Below are positions 1-13,495 of a stretch of 64,000 nt of DNA, piece after piece. The DNA lies in assembly GCA_023678885.1 (NCBI GenBank), contig CM042983.1, positions 22,426,279 through 22,490,278 of the forward strand, in the 5' to 3' direction. Each line of letters opens with the position of its first letter. Within the stretch, counting starts at the first letter, position 1. The notes beneath the pieces are model-generated. The model ran no database searches. It was not told the DNA's origin and saw only the letters and a list, made by a program, of their open reading frames with translations. The translations under genes were made by a program, and so were the position numbers. This DNA is from Pogostemon cablin. Lineage: Eukaryota; Streptophyta; Magnoliopsida; Lamiales; Lamiaceae.

Positions 1-433
1 TTTGCAAACTGGGCACCCAATTCGCGAAGAAATAAATTACTCTTGTTGGACTCGTCTACCGGTCATCCAATCGCCAACAACTGGTCGCAGGTAGCCTTGA
101 ATTTCAGGCCATATTCCTGAATAAAGAGAGAGCCATGGCGGAGTGAAGAAGTTCCTCACGCAATTGATTTGCGCGAAAGGTGGAGGAATGAGCAAAAGCA
201 TGCTCGAGGGCCAACCAAGTATCGCGAGAGGTTGTACAATTGACAACCTCAGCCATCGCCTCTTCCGATAGAGAGGCGGAGAGAACACCTAATATTTTCT
301 GATCCTTTGTATACCATTCTGAGAAAGTAGGATTAGAGAGCTCCTTGTCGTCGACAGTAATGGTGGACGCAGGAGGTGTGGACGAACCATCCACAAATCC
401 GACAAGATCAAAACTGGTGAGCTTCGGCAGCAC
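1..433 (-). pseudogene. Copia-type retrotransposon gag fragment (decayed)
   Basis: This is part of the capsid-like gag polyprotein of a plant Ty1/Copia retrotransposon. The minus-strand reading contains the family pattern of a WYTKDQ segment, a SRDTWLALE segment and an LREELL helix, followed by a stretch ending in LRELGAQF. The first part reads from about 433 to 140. It then needs a shift of frame, and the continuation is cut by a TGA at 63-65 where the family usually has Arg. The fragment runs off the window edge, so pol and the LTRs are not visible. It is a non-functional remnant. Assignment to Copia gag rests on recognised family motifs; the exact lineage is unknown. Confidence 0.75.
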
Positions 434-1760
434 CTGTCATTTCAGTTTATTGTGGCTTGGTTTCAAGGAACTGAGATTTTTTATTTATTTTTAGGTTGAA
501 TTATATATTGTCATATTTGTTCAATATTAAGTTACTTTTTTCTATTAATTGGGAAACTCTTTATAATGAATTTGGTTACTATGTATAAGCTTTTGGATTA
601 ACCTTTATATTGGTTTGTTTATCATGTTCAATTATATTTTGTTAATAAGGTTACTTTTTTTTTATTATTATTGATTGGGTTACTCTTTAGAATGAATTTG
701 ATTACTCTTTGATTTGAAACTCTAATTTTCTGAAAATGAAGTTATGTATTTTAAAGAATTAAATTTTATGTCATCTGCCAGTTGATAAATCACTCTATAA
801 AATTAATTAGATTACTCTTTGAAATTAATTAGATCACTTCTTGAAATTAAAAATATATTATTAGATTATGGCATTATTTGAAAGAAGACAAAAAAAAAGG
901 GAATGGTAAACTGACAGAGGAACTCACTATTTGTCTACTATCAGCTACCGTTTCTTTTAAAAAATTAAAAAAAAATATCAGCTAGCTTGCAGATCGCTAT
1001 ATCCAAAAACCTCTTGTTAGGTCCATTTCATGTTCCGCTTGCTTCTCCCAAGGTTTATCCAATGTTGTGCATTGGATTCGGTTCTATGTAATCTTACATA
1101 GGACCGATCTACTTAGTGATCCCCTATTGTTATTTTTAATGTATTGGCCGGTAATTATGTATCTTAATTTTAATTTACCTAATGGTTCAGGCCAAAAGAC
1201 CCGATTTTAAACAAGCTACAAAATTGAAGCTCTAACCTTATTTTTTTTTAGAGTTGATCTGATTAACCCTACGAGTTTCGAACTTTTTAACAACTATAAG
1301 TTGATGGGTGGAAACTTCGAAGTATTTTTAAAAACAACATAATTTAAATGTGCATTACGTTGCTTATACATTTCATTATGTGTCTTGTTTACAATTAAAA
1401 TTTGAAGCTACTTATTTAAATATTGTAATTCCATGAAATTCTTTGCTAGATGAATATAAAATCAACAATAATTTCTTAAAGTATTCAACTTGCACTAAAA
1501 AACTGTTGTTCAATTTGACACAAGGATTTAGAGAAAATGATCGTTTATAGAGATTTGAAAAGGATGAAAAAGATTATTTTGGATGTGCAAACTGCAATGG
1601 TGTTTTTAACTATGAGTACTGGGTGTTTTAATTTTAAATGGATTTAAATCATGATCATTTGTGTCTTTCCAAATATTTTATTATAAAAACGAGCGACTTA
1701 AGAAATTAATCATAAACATAAGCTCCTTAAGAAAAAGATGAGGTGACAATATATGATATC
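434..1760. other. AT-rich intergenic DNA without a recognisable gene
   Basis: I see no coding region here. Between 520 and 850 short phrases of the kind TTACTCTTTGAAATTAATT recur, resembling the AGAGTAAT phrases near 50.7 kb, which suggests old repeat-derived sequence. A short GC-richer patch lies near 1020-1130. Confidence 0.5.
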
Positions 1761-1764
1761 ATAT

Positions 1765-1990
1765 GCTCTCTCTCCGTTCCACAATAATAATCACGTATTT
1801 TGAGTGTCCCACTTTAACAATTACGTTGCTATATTCCCATAATAATGGTTCCATGATAATAGTTACACATTTTCTCTTTGGCGTCTCACTTTAATAATTA
1901 TATTTTTTTTTTTTTAAAAATGGAACTCACACAAGACAATTATAAGTAAAATATTTTTATAGAGCCCACACAGAAAACTATACACACTTT
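1765..1990. mobile_element. Stowaway-like MITE remnant
   Basis: The left end reads CTCTCTCCGTTCCACAATAA, a degenerate version of the Stowaway (Tc1/mariner MITE) terminus CTCCCTCCGT. Two internal phrases (CACGTATTTTGAGTGTCCCA and a relative) repeat as in many Stowaway families. The right end is not clear, so the boundary is approximate. Confidence 0.45.
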
Positions 1991-2004
1991 AAATTAAAAT
2001 ATTC

Positions 2005-2232
2005 ACTCCATCTCAAATTCATCTTCACATTTATTATAGATACGGAGTTTAGAAAAAATTTCTTTTTGACTTTTTTTGTAATAGAATAATATTTTTAAGT
2101 AATAAATAAATAATAAAGTATGTTATGTATGTTAATAATGTGATAACAAATTTGAAATTAATGTAGGTTAGAGGGATATTAATTAGTTTGTTTTTTCAAT
2201 TTATGGGAATATAAAGTTGAATTTGAGACGGA
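2005..2232. mobile_element. Stowaway-like MITE
   Basis: The left end CTCCATCTCAAATTCATCTT is the inverted complement, with a few mismatches, of the right end AAGTTGAATTTGAGACGGAC. The roughly 230 bp length, TIR sequence and AT-rich interior fit a Stowaway MITE. It lies directly beside another Stowaway-like element. Confidence 0.55.
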
Positions 2233-2987
2233 CAAAAATGAAAAGTATGAAGTTAAAATTGGGTCAAAGTGAGTATTGTTTCTCTTACCTCATTACATAT
2301 TAAAATATAATTATATTCCACGTTTAAAAAGAGCAAACGTATCCATTACTCCAAGGAGGGAACAATTAATTTGAACATTTGATGGGTAAAGCTTAATATA
2401 CAAAGGATTTCTTAGAAGCGGTGTAAAAAAAGCATGAGAAGCATCATCGTTACACATCGAAATCTGACACCACATGGAATCTTTTTTTATCAATACGTTT
2501 TAATCAAGTTATTTATGGAATGAGTTATATTAGATACCCCATTCAGCTTACCGCAACTCAAATATAGAATGACGATGGTAAATTCATATAATGTAACAAA
2601 CTGTGCAGCATAAAAACAATAAATAAAATAAATACATCCCACTTTTATTCGTGGAAAACATAGTATACTACTGTTATAAAGCTTAAAGATGAGCAAAACT
2701 ATGCTTCCATTGCTGTACAAGATCCTACAAAAATAACTACATTGATATACAAGGATTCACCTAATTGTCATATAATATGGAGACCATGACCAGAAAATAT
2801 GAACTCTGCCCAATTAAAAAAAAAGTTATATGTACAAGCATTCGGTAGCAAACATGATTCTATAGAGGCAAAAGCAATCCAGTCAGGTTACAAGGTAGAA
2901 GAAACTCGGACGAGAATGTTACCTGAGGAAGTCAATTCCAATATGTGCATCGTCGGACTTGGTGAATACATAGGAACGGGATGATAT
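2233..2987. other. Region 3' of the FRS gene
   Basis: No second gene is visible. The part next to 2988 should contain the 3' untranslated region and poly(A) site of the minus-strand FRS gene. The small open frame at 2799-2984 on the plus strand overlaps this 3' UTR and shows no recognisable domain. Confidence 0.4.
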
Positions 2988-5900
2988 CTACTTTCGTGGT
3001 CTTTTTGCCTGATTATCTTGTTTGGGCTCGGTCTGCCATGAGACAAACAGTAGAATCAGGAAAAGATGTCGTATAAAGAGGGGCCGTTGCTGGGAGAGAG
3101 GCAATGATGGTTAATAAAAAATATGCAATCTCAGTAGTAAAAGAGAATTATGGATCATTGACTGAATACAGATACTCTGGTATTTATAGGGGCTTATTTT
3201 GACATACAATAGCTCAAAAATATTCAGGACGCTATGCTGGACTCTAGTGAAAGAATGGGAGGGGGACTTTGGCTATAAAATTGAGATTTTTTAACAAACT
3301 AACTTTTTACAGGCCACCCAATCTTGAAAAACAATATCAGTTAAGACAGAAACTGAGCAAACATCGAGGAAGAGACGACAGGCCTCTCTTATAACTGGAA
3401 TTCTGTTGTTAGATTTACTATCTAATTTTAGTAGCACACTAAAAATATCAGTATGGTGCTTAGAGATCTTCAGGTCAAAATGTTGAATCACTGATAAGTA
3501 TGTTTACTAAGTGTAAATAATATGAAGCTTCAGTACTCACTGACTGACTTCAAGGAAAAAAACAAAACGAAAAGCAGGCTCAAGAATCAAATGCCGAAGA
3601 GTGAAGATAGTAGAATGAAAAAACAATCACATGCATAGACTATATTGGTTAGAGACATTGATCAGATTGACATTTTCAACTTTGCCTCTTTGTAATTCAT
3701 AAGTATTATAAAGAAGATAATATTTCGTGATAAGTCAACAGAAAAGAGACCCATTCATTAATCAAGCAATCACAAAAAATGTATGCTGGGTTATCATAAT
3801 GGGTAATAACATATTTAAAAATACAAATTTAAAAGTTAGGCAATAAATGATGTTTCGACAAAACAAAAGCTGTATTGCCAGCATGTCAAGAATCCTTACT
3901 GCATTGGAAAGCTGCTCACGGATATAGGCCATTGATCTCAACATGGCACCTAAAGTATCTTTGGACACCTGAAATTTCACTTCTGATTCACCTGAAGTTA
4001 TATCTGTATCTTGAAGCTGAATGAGAATAGACTATATCAACAGAATGCATATTATGCAAAATACATAAAAATAAAAAATTAGTTTGCAATATGATTGTTA
4101 GCTGCCATCAGGTGTGTGAAGAAAACTGTTTATTCGTTTAAAATCCTTCATCCTATAAAAGCCACATAACCCTAAAATCTTGGATTTGCTGATTTTTCTT
4201 ATTAATTCAGAACCAACACAAAAATGAAGATTATAAGAAGCTGGTCATGAGGCAATATTATAAAGCTACAGGGAAAAACATGACAAAGCATAATGAAGAT
4301 AAAGTGAAACTCCACTCTCTTACAAATGGTGTTCAAGATTGGGAGGACATAGTCTAGAGAGGCTCATGAGGTATTTAAATATCAATTAGCAATCCCTCTC
4401 AAGTCTAGGATTTTTTCCTACTATATTGAGCTAAGGTGGGTGATTGCATAGAAGAGACTGTTTTCTCTTCTAGTTCTGTGCCAAAAGGCACATTTAAAAA
4501 GCTCAAGATGTTTGCGATGCGTATCATTATACATTTATCTTTAGCATATCTTCAACATGCTCACTCACTTGCAGGCAGACAAAGGCATTACTTATTGCTT
4601 CATGTGGAGTTATATGCATATGGAGCACCTAATAGCCATTAGCCACTTAACACCTCACTATCATCACGTGCACGGCTGCACGCAGCTATTTAAGGTACCT
4701 GATAATACCTTACATATCATATGGGTAGTGGTGAGAGATGATCGCAGGTCCTTTCACGTGGCTGGTCTCAGAAACTGAGTTATATGACTCCCTATCTTAT
4801 AAGTAACCAGGTCATGTGAAAGGGTGGCTCACAAGTAATAATAATAGTGAGGTATTAAGTAGGCCACCTGCAAATATCTCCACGCAAGGAATAGGGTGGC
4901 TTTGCCCACCTGCATGTCGGGGGAGTCTTGAGAAATGTTAAAGATATAAAGCATACAAAGCTCTTGCAACTTAAACTTTTAGATTAGGATCATTTCACAT
5001 ATTGCTTCACTTCAATATTGTAATGTGTTGGTCATTAGATTTACCTAGCCTATCTAGCAATTCTAGAGTTGGGCATCTTAACCTTTGGAATCTGCATAAA
5101 AAATTATTTGTATTGTAATCTCATTGATATATCATGGGCCTGATGCCCATTTTCTCCTTGTCCATTCAGCATCAACTTTTGCCAATTGTATAATAAACTT
5201 GGAACATCATGTCAAAAGGAACAATAAAGAAATAGCTGCCTCATTCAACTGACTATCGAATTTGAGAATCACAGACCTTCAAATTGATGACAGCAACTTT
5301 ATTGACAGGGGTAGAGAGCTGTTCGCTGATATAGGCCATCGACCTAAGCATGGGCTCCAACGTGACCTTTGACAGTGAAAACTTCACCTCTGATTCTCCT
5401 GCTGGTGCCCTGCCATAATCCTGTAACTGCACATGCAGCAAAAGACAAGTGATACAGAAGAAGCATTAACTAATACACCCAAGTTCCATTAGTAGGCAAT
5501 TATTGACTCTAAGATTAAAGGAATTGAAACCGGAGACAATTCCAAAAGAATCATCAACATACAAGTTAAAACAAGACACTTGTCCTCTAGAATTGGAGAA
5601 GTAACAATTCATCATATTTGCTTTCTTAGACAGTACTTAATTCTGGGACAAAGGCAATTAATTACAGAAACCGATGGGATGGAATATCTTACTGGAAGCA
5701 CAAGGAGATGTAAAGGAACTTATACATGGTCATTTTCATAATTTTAAAAGATCAGTAGCAAATTTTCTCATTGACAAGCACCAACAGGAACTTGCCAATG
5801 ATAGAATATGCACCTGTGTTATTTTCAGACTTCTAGACTAGTTTTTTCTCCAACTGAATCATATGATTATTCTTGGTTCAGGTATTACGTCAATGCAATT

Positions 5901-8432
5901 TCTGTGGCTCAAAAGAATCGGACTTTAGCACAACATAGAAATGGAAAGAACAGCATAACATAAAGAGAAGCTATTAGTTTTTTACTTAATTTTGAATGAA
6001 GTCAAAATAATTTGGCACACATACCTTTAGGTTAATTACAGCTACCTTATTAGCTGGATTCAAGTTCTTATTCTCCATTACCCAAGTCATTGACTTAAGA
6101 CAAGGAAGCATCAGCTGCAGACCAACATTATGGACAATGAGAGATTAAGATTATTATTCTAAACAGATAATCCATTTATAAAAACAATTCATAGGTTTTC
6201 TAGTACCGCATTATCAGTAAGACCAACATCTCGGTTAAGAGAAAGTGGGGCCACATGCGAGACATTGGGATCTGAAATTGCTTGATTAGAAACACTAGCA
6301 TCATTAAGATTAAAGCCCCGTATTGTTTCATCTTGTCGTAGCCAAAGTAGAGGAGTTATTTCAGGATTTGCTGTGGATGTTCTCCGATCATCATGGGCAA
6401 CACCAGTAACAGACGATACAACATTAGCTACAGTTTTTCTAACACCAGCAACCTTATTCCCTCCTTCTCTGAGACTAACAAGTGCAGCACTGTATGTCTC
6501 GAATGATATAGCCCCTTCCTCAGCAAATCTAATTGCTTCCTTGCATAAATTATTATATCTAGTAGTCAAAGATTTGTGACCCTGCAGCTCGTTCAGTTCA
6601 TCAGTCACAACTGCGCTTTTAGCATTTCTAGTCCACCGCTTTAAGATGTAATGTGATGGCAGGGTAAGAACATTTGTTACAGTAAAAACCGTCAATATAT
6701 GTCTACAAAGGATGCCAGAATACTCAAACATTTTACAGCTACAGTTTGCTTTCATCCCTGCAATATTCAGTGAAACAAAATAGATTTTATGGGCATCCTC
6801 AAATTTCGCCACCCTGTATGTACTGTTATGCCCATCTCCATCAACTCTATTTGCGGTATATACAAATGTTTCAACTAACTCATCTTGAAATTTTGAGAAA
6901 ATTCTTTTAGTGTACAAGGTAGCTGCCTGTTTTTCCATAGGGGAAGGTGTCTTCAGAACCGGGGCGGTGCACATTGTGTCAAAATCAGCTTCCACTTCCC
7001 TCTCAAATGAATTCTCTAAGGCTCTTTCATATTGTCTAAAGAACACTGGCAAAGTAGTGTGCTGATTTACATAGCCATCAAAAAATGAGCTTTCATATCT
7101 CAGACTGGGAAAAAGGGCAGCAAAGAAAGTGTCTCGAAAATAAACAGGCACCCATTGCCTGCGGGCATCATATATAGAATGAAGCCATTCATTTCTCTTG
7201 AGGTCATACTTGTCAGTGATGAATACCCAAAATGATTCAAATTCCTCGATGGTCTCAGTCATGTTTATGCAGTTATAGAGCTCCACTTGAAAGTTAGGAT
7301 GTGCAAGACAAACACGAGCCATCCTATCCTGGCCTTCTCTGAGCACGTGCCATTTGTTTATGCAATTGCGGGTTTCTGGAAAGACTTGTGCAACTGCAGC
7401 CTGTATTGTTGTGTCCTGATCAGTGGTCAGGGAGACAGGTGCACGGCCATTCATGCAAGCCAAAAATGTTTTGAAAAGCCACAAAAAAGTAGCTTCAGAT
7501 TCATCTAGAAGTAGAGCACAACAAAACAATATTGTCTGACCATGATGATTCACCCCTGTGAAAGGAACAAATGGTACTCTATATTGATTTATTCTGAATG
7601 TTGTGTCCAGAAAAACAGTATCACCAAAGTGGGTGTAAGCTGTCCTAGACCTAGAGTCTGCCCAAAATGCATTAGCCATTCGATTCTCTTCATCAAGTTG
7701 TATGGCATAGTAAAATCCTGGATTCTCAGCCAGCATTTTCTTAAAATAATCAAGAAGATTCTGAGCATCCCTACCCAATGTGCTTCTATTGGAATACCTT
7801 GCTGTATGGCCTACTGAGCTGATGCTATTAAAAGCATGACTAAATCCTGGAGCATTGGTATTCTTCCCTACATGGTTTGCGTCCGCAGAGATACCAGTTC
7901 CATCCATGGAAACATACATCATGCCGCTGGGAACTATGTCCATGCCCTGGAAAGTTTTCGTCACATTGTTTGTTGTGGCAGCAAAATGTCTTTTAGGTCT
8001 GAGGCAATGCAACTTACTCTGACCGACTATGGTGTGACTATGCTCCTTCACAAATTTTGTCACAACCCATTTGTTTCCACCCCCTAACTCAACTCTGAGC
8101 ATCGCTCCACAGTTATCACTAGCTCTTTTCTTTGACGAATCCCTGGAACACAAAAATTCCCAGGAGCCTATGGTGTCCTCGATCTTTGAGCGGTCAAAGT
8201 GAATTTGTGTGCTGAACCCAACAATTCGAGCATAGTCTTCATAAAACATTCTAGCTGCATTATCTGAATCAAATTCCATTCCAATATGTGGCTCTGGAAA
8301 AACACCATTCTCATCCTGAACGATTGAGTGCCTCAAAACTTCTATATCTTCAGTACTATTCGAATCATCATCACAATCATCAGTCATTCCTCCATGTTGG
8401 CCCATGTTCCCCTCCTCAATCAATTCATCCAT
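2988..8432 (-). CDS. FRS3: FAR1-RELATED SEQUENCE protein, FRS3-like (5 exons, 875 aa)
   Basis: This encodes a nuclear FHY3/FAR1-family transcription factor, a domesticated MULE transposase; FHY3/FAR1 members act in light signalling and development. The coding exons on the minus strand are 8432-6207, 6114-6025, 5426-5277, 4016-3900 and 3032-2988, all in phase 0 with AG/GT borders. The FAR1 DNA-binding zinc finger spans about residues 48-140 (Cys95, Cys108, His131, His133). The MULE transposase core spans about 270-365 and keeps Asp276 and Asp338. The SWIM zinc finger spans about 560-580 (Cys564, Cys566, Cys576, His578). Exons 2-4 each carry a related segment of the type MLRSMAYI-EQLS or KVAVINLK, so the C-terminus looks built by exon duplication. 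It ends in the basic motif AKRPRK. The ATG at 8432 is followed by an acidic leader. Length and architecture match FRS3; the closest paralogue number is inference. Confidence 0.9.
4017..5276 (-). other. Large intron 3 of the FRS gene with repeat-like insert
   Basis: This 1260 bp intron is much longer than most plant introns. Between about 4640 and 4910 it contains an imperfect inverted pair, CACTTAACACCTCACTAT on one side and ATAGTGAGGTATTAAGTAGG on the other. It is GC-richer than its surroundings, which suggests an old LTR-like or foldback insertion. I could not fix its borders. Confidence 0.35.
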
Positions 8433-9240
8433 TAGAGAACACTCATCCCACTTTCACAAAGTCAGTAGCATGATAACACCACGTGAATGCTTCATTTCTT
8501 TACATATTTTCCACAACTTCATATAAGAAATCTGCATGAACTCCAACGATCATACAAAGGAAGACTGAAAAAACTTGAAGCCAAAATTTACTCTCACGGG
8601 ATCATATCACCTCTGTTTCACAAACACAGCAAAGTGAACCCAATGCATACAGAAACTACCCAAAATACGCGAAGCTATATTTCTACAAAATAAAATTTAA
8701 AAAAAAAAATTAAAAAAAAAACTCTACATGAGTCAATTAATCATGTCCTATAACAGCAATATATCATGAAATACAAGATACCTTCTCAATCACTTCAAGA
8801 TTGTTTTATTGCACAGTAATCAGTTAATCAACGCAGTAACCATAAAAATTAATTCTCAAAGACGTAATTACGCACTTGGTGTAAAAGGTTGAATTGCCGA
8901 ACGTGGTAAGAGTCCTATGATCCAACGTAAATACGAGGAATATGTATTTCTTCAGAGCATGTGATAAATTACGAAAAGAAAAAATTAGGGTATTTTGCAA
9001 TTATGCTTCAAAGGGGTGATGGATACGACGGCGTTTCAAGAAGCACCGGCGACGTCGCACAGAGGAGACAGGAAGACAGGTTGAGTGGGTGTCACGCGTA
9101 TACCAAATGACCCTAGTGGACGCGGGCCTGTTTACCGTTGATTTTCATCAGACGGCTGACATTGATTCAAAGAAAACCACACTTCGCCCATAATGGCTGA
9201 TAAGTGGGATTGCAACGCAGCTTAGGTGAGTATACTGCTT
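8433..9240 (-). promoter_or_regulatory. 5' UTR and promoter region of the FRS gene
   Basis: The sequence just upstream of the FRS start codon, read on the minus strand, is ordinary leader sequence. A GC-richer island at about 9010-9210 could hold the transcription start. I cannot place the start or any 5' UTR intron precisely. Confidence 0.35.
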
Positions 9241-9375
9241 TAGTGGCCAATCTAATTTGGACTTGGACAATTTTATCTGTATTCAATTTATTTTTAACTC
9301 TTACAAGAACTCTTATGTTAATTCTCATTATTTTTTAATGAGTTATCATTATTACTTTTAATTTATGAGTCAAAC

Positions 9376-9549
9376 TAGTGCATAGAGTGTACCGATGCAC
9401 CTAAATAATCTAAACTATTAGATCAAATCTTATTAAATCATAACCATTAAATAAAATAAAATAATTAAAAATAAATACAATAACTACTACTACACCCTAA
9501 CATTTACCCTTTAAACCCTCAAGTGCACCGGTGCACCCGGTGCACTCTA
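9376..9549. mobile_element. Small MITE-like repeat with GTGCAC-rich ends
   Basis: The left end (TAGTGCATAGAGTGTACC) and right end (GGTGCACTCTA, inverted) are imperfect inverted repeats. The right end includes the perfect palindrome GTGCACCGGTGCAC at 9523-9536. Similar ends bound repeats at 36.76-37.0 kb and 53.56-53.8 kb. Confidence 0.4.
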
Positions 9550-9712
9550 GAATAACCCTTAATTTATATATACTCTCATCGTCTCACATTAATCTTTACA
9601 CTTTCTACATTTATCCGTCCTACAACACTATTCACATCCTAAATATAGAAAATATATAATTACTAATATATGTAATGCCCAAAAAATTTATAATTATCTT
9701 TACACTATTTTC
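9550..9712. other. AT-rich spacer
   Basis: I see no gene or clear repeat here. Confidence 0.3.
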
Positions 9713-10740
9713 AAAAGGGCAAAGATTTTAGTGAGGCCGTATTACGGATCACCCATTAATTCAATTAGATAATTTTAAAGGGCCATGTTTGATTGTTATA
9801 AAATTAAAAAATTGAAAAAATTAGTTATAGAGTAAAATTTAATGGGCCTTGTTTGATTCATATCAAATTAAAAAATTAATTATAATGAAAGTGAAATTAA
9901 TTAGGTGTTACATGAATATATATTCTTTTTATATTTTTTTTTAATTTATAGTATTTTTTATCATCTTAAAATGTAAAATTTTAAAATTTATTATTTATTG
10001 AATTTATTTTCTAATTTAAATACTATAATTTATAAAATATGATAATATTTTTAAAAATTACTAATAATTTATTTTAATAAAAAAATACTAATCAAATAAA
10101 AGTGATAACTTTTTATGTGAATTATGTTATGAACAATTTATAATGTTAAAGACTTATATGAATCCGTCTTACGAATGACTTTTGTGAAAATGATAAGAAG
10201 TGATAACCTTTATAAGGAAAAGTGATCCCAATTGATGAAAAGTGATAACGTTGATGTGAACTATTTCATGAACAGTTTATATTATGAATGAAAAGTAATA
10301 ATATTTTTAGAAAAAAAAGATGATAACATCTCTAATAAAAAGTGATAAATAATTACGAAAGTGAATTTCACGAATAATTTATAGAATTGATATAATGTGA
10401 TAATATTTTTAATAAAAGTAATACTAAAGAAAAGTAATAACTGACCATTTCAATTATTTCATGAATAATAAGTAGGATGTATAAAAAGTGATAATATTTT
10501 TAATAGAAAGTGATATTTGATAAATAAAAAGTGATCATTGTCTAATTGCACTATTTTATAAACCACATAAGATAAATAAAAAGGTAATAACAATTTTAAT
10601 AAAAATAATATTTAATTTATAAAAGGTAATAATCAATATTTAATTATTTTATGTTTAATTTGTAAGATGAATAAAAAGTGATAATATATATAATAGAAAG
10701 TGATGGGTTGTTATGAATTTTTTAGAAATATATATATATA
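9713..10740. repeat. MITE-like element with reiterated AAAAGTGATAA motif
   Basis: The left end reads GTGAGGCCGTATTACGGATC and matches the left end of the element at 40.43 kb. The interior, especially 10180-10710, repeats variants of AAAAAGTGATAA about 15 times, separated by short phrases such as TTCATGAATAATTTAT. The right end appears to be cut off at the Helitron border near 10747. No coding capacity is present. Confidence 0.5.
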
Positions 10741-10746
10741 TATATA

Positions 10747-10776
10747 CTAGTTTATTATTCCCGTGTATTACACGCT
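10747..10776 (-). other. Helitron 3' terminal hairpin and CTAG end
   Basis: On the minus strand a 5-6 bp stem (CGTGT/ACACG) with a tiny loop is followed 11 bases later by CTAG and a flanking T. This is the canonical Helitron 3' terminus and insertion context. Confidence 0.75.
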
Positions 10777-13460
10777 ATTAATTAATTTGCTTTATTTTAA
10801 TTTTAAAAATGAAATTTGTTTAATGACATTATATATTATGAAAATTAATTTTTATAATTCTATTTTACTTTTTATTTAATAAAGATATTATTATATTTTT
10901 TCTAATTATATAGTTTAATTATTCTTAAGAATTTTTTTTATTAAAAATACTATCACATTTTATCAAATATATAAATTATTGGTAATTAAGACACAGATCT
11001 TGTTCTTAAGAATATCATACACTTTAAATTAAATAGATAATAAGGACTCAAAAGCATTGAAACACTGCATTCTTTTCCAAGCAAAAGTAACGACCTAATA
11101 TATTAACCCCCAATATTTATTTTATATGATTTCAAATTAAATTATTTTATTTAAAAAAAAGTAATGATCTAATACGTTAACACCAAAAAATATATATTTC
11201 ATCTGACTCCATAAAGGATTTTTATTAAGATAACTGATCTTACCTTCCGTGTCTGTGTAAACATCAAAGGGAGAAATTGCACAGATATTTTCATAATCTT
11301 AGCCATAAACAACATTAGTAATTTAGTTCAAATTTCTAAAAACTTCACCATAAACAACGTTATTAGTTGTTTTGCTTGATTTACCCTCATCATCCATCCA
11401 GACAGAGAATTTTGAGACCCCTCCTACTTTTTACTCTTGACAATGCCACGTAGAGTTGACCATGTGTGAAAACAGGCCTCGTGAGAAACACACCAACACT
11501 GGAAAGCGATTGTCCTTGACTTCTATTAATTATCATTGCAAAACAAACCAACACCGGAAACTGTCACCTCTGAAAGTTCACTGGAAGAGTCTTTTCGGTT
11601 GGACTTAAAATCATTTGAGGTATAAAAATCAAATTTCCAATATTACTCCTAGATATTATTTCTGCCTCGATAACGTGATTCCCTAACTTTGTTACTATCA
11701 ATCTTGTTTCGTTGCACAAACCTGAAGTCGGATCAATATTTCGGAGAAGTATGATCGGAACTCCTATCTTTAAGCGCAAAACATGATTCGGCATGCCAGA
11801 ACAATTTATAGAGTTTAAAAAATCAACTGAGTACAAATCATCAATACCTTTAGATTTATCAGTTGGGCAAATTTTGTCAGAACTAAGATATTCCGTTATT
11901 TCACCCGGAAATATGTCCAACAGACGATCGTTCACGCTTTCCACAACCTTATATGTCGGAGCAATTATTGCTCTTTCTTCAAAATAACCTGGAGCTTTAT
12001 AATTGTCCAAAATGGAAGGATAAATTTCTTTAACAATAGCATCAATGGGATCATCATCATTTAGTATAAGGAGGTCTTGAGGAATCTCTTGAATATATTC
12101 TCCATCTATACCATCTCCAAGAACACCATCTCCAACATTTAAAATCCAATTTGAAAATTCTACAATCTTCTCTATATTTTCCTCCTGAGCATCAATTCCT
12201 GAATGCAATCTCATATTTTTTGTAAGTCTCAAAACTTTGCAATTATCCCATAAACTCGAAGAGTTTATTGTTGCTGAGATTATATCTTCACGTGTACCCT
12301 TGTTCACCACTGGTAGAATTTGTCGGAAATCTCCTCCAAAAACTATTGTTTTTCCACCAAATGGCAAGTTTGATAGATTGGGATTACACAAACGCATAAT
12401 GTCTCTTAAACTTCTATCAAGTGCCTCAAAACATTTTCTCTTTACCATTGGAGCTTTATTCCATATAATGAGCATTGTTTTTTGTATAAGAGCACATAAT
12501 TCAGTACCTGGCTTTATATAACATGTTGAGTCCTCATTAATATCCAAAGGAATTGCAAACCTTGAGTGTGCTGTTCTGCCACCTGGAAGGAGTAGTGCTG
12601 CTATTCCACTTGATGAAATATTAAGTACAATGTGTATGTCCTTCCTCAAAGCAGCAGACAATGTGTTCCAAACAAAAGTCTTACCTGTTCCTCCAAATCC
12701 ATATAAGAAGAACATTCTGCCAACACTGCTGAAGATGACTTTTATTATAGTTTCATACACACCTCTTTGCTCATTCATCATTAGAGAATACAACTTCGCA
12801 TAAGTTTCTTTCATTTCCTCAATATCATAATTTAGTTCCTCCTTGATAAGTTTGTTACTGCAATCGGCAACAGAACCAAAATCTGGAAATGGCATGCATC
12901 CAAAACGTTTAAGACTACTTCCATTGCGTTGCAAAAGCTTTTCCAACTCAATCAGTCTATAATTCTTCAACTCTTCCTTAGATGGATGCAAATCTATTTT
13001 ACAGTAATTATAGTAATAAGATTTGGATTATATGACAAAAAGTAAATTCTATTAATAATTCATAATTTTGAAGTTGTATTTTTTTTTACCTAAAATATAT
13101 TATAAACATAATTCAAATAAGTTTAGTTATGCATGAGATCATGTTTGTGAAATATTGTAATATTCAAAGAGTCTCGTCTAAATCAAAATTTAATCAAACT
13201 CAGCATGAATTACTTCTTCCTTGTTTTATTAGTTATGTTCATAAATATATATAAATTAATTTATATAAAAGTGATTAATTATTATTATTATTATTATTGC
13301 TTAATTATTAATTTATGCAGCAAAGTTTTTTATCGACTCTTTTCTAATAATTCTCTTTACATCATAATACATAAAACTAATGGGGATCAAATCAATTTAA
13401 AATAATAAAATTTTTAAATTAATTTTTTAAAATTATATAATTATCTACATATTAAAATTC

Positions 13461-13495
<35 letters not shown>

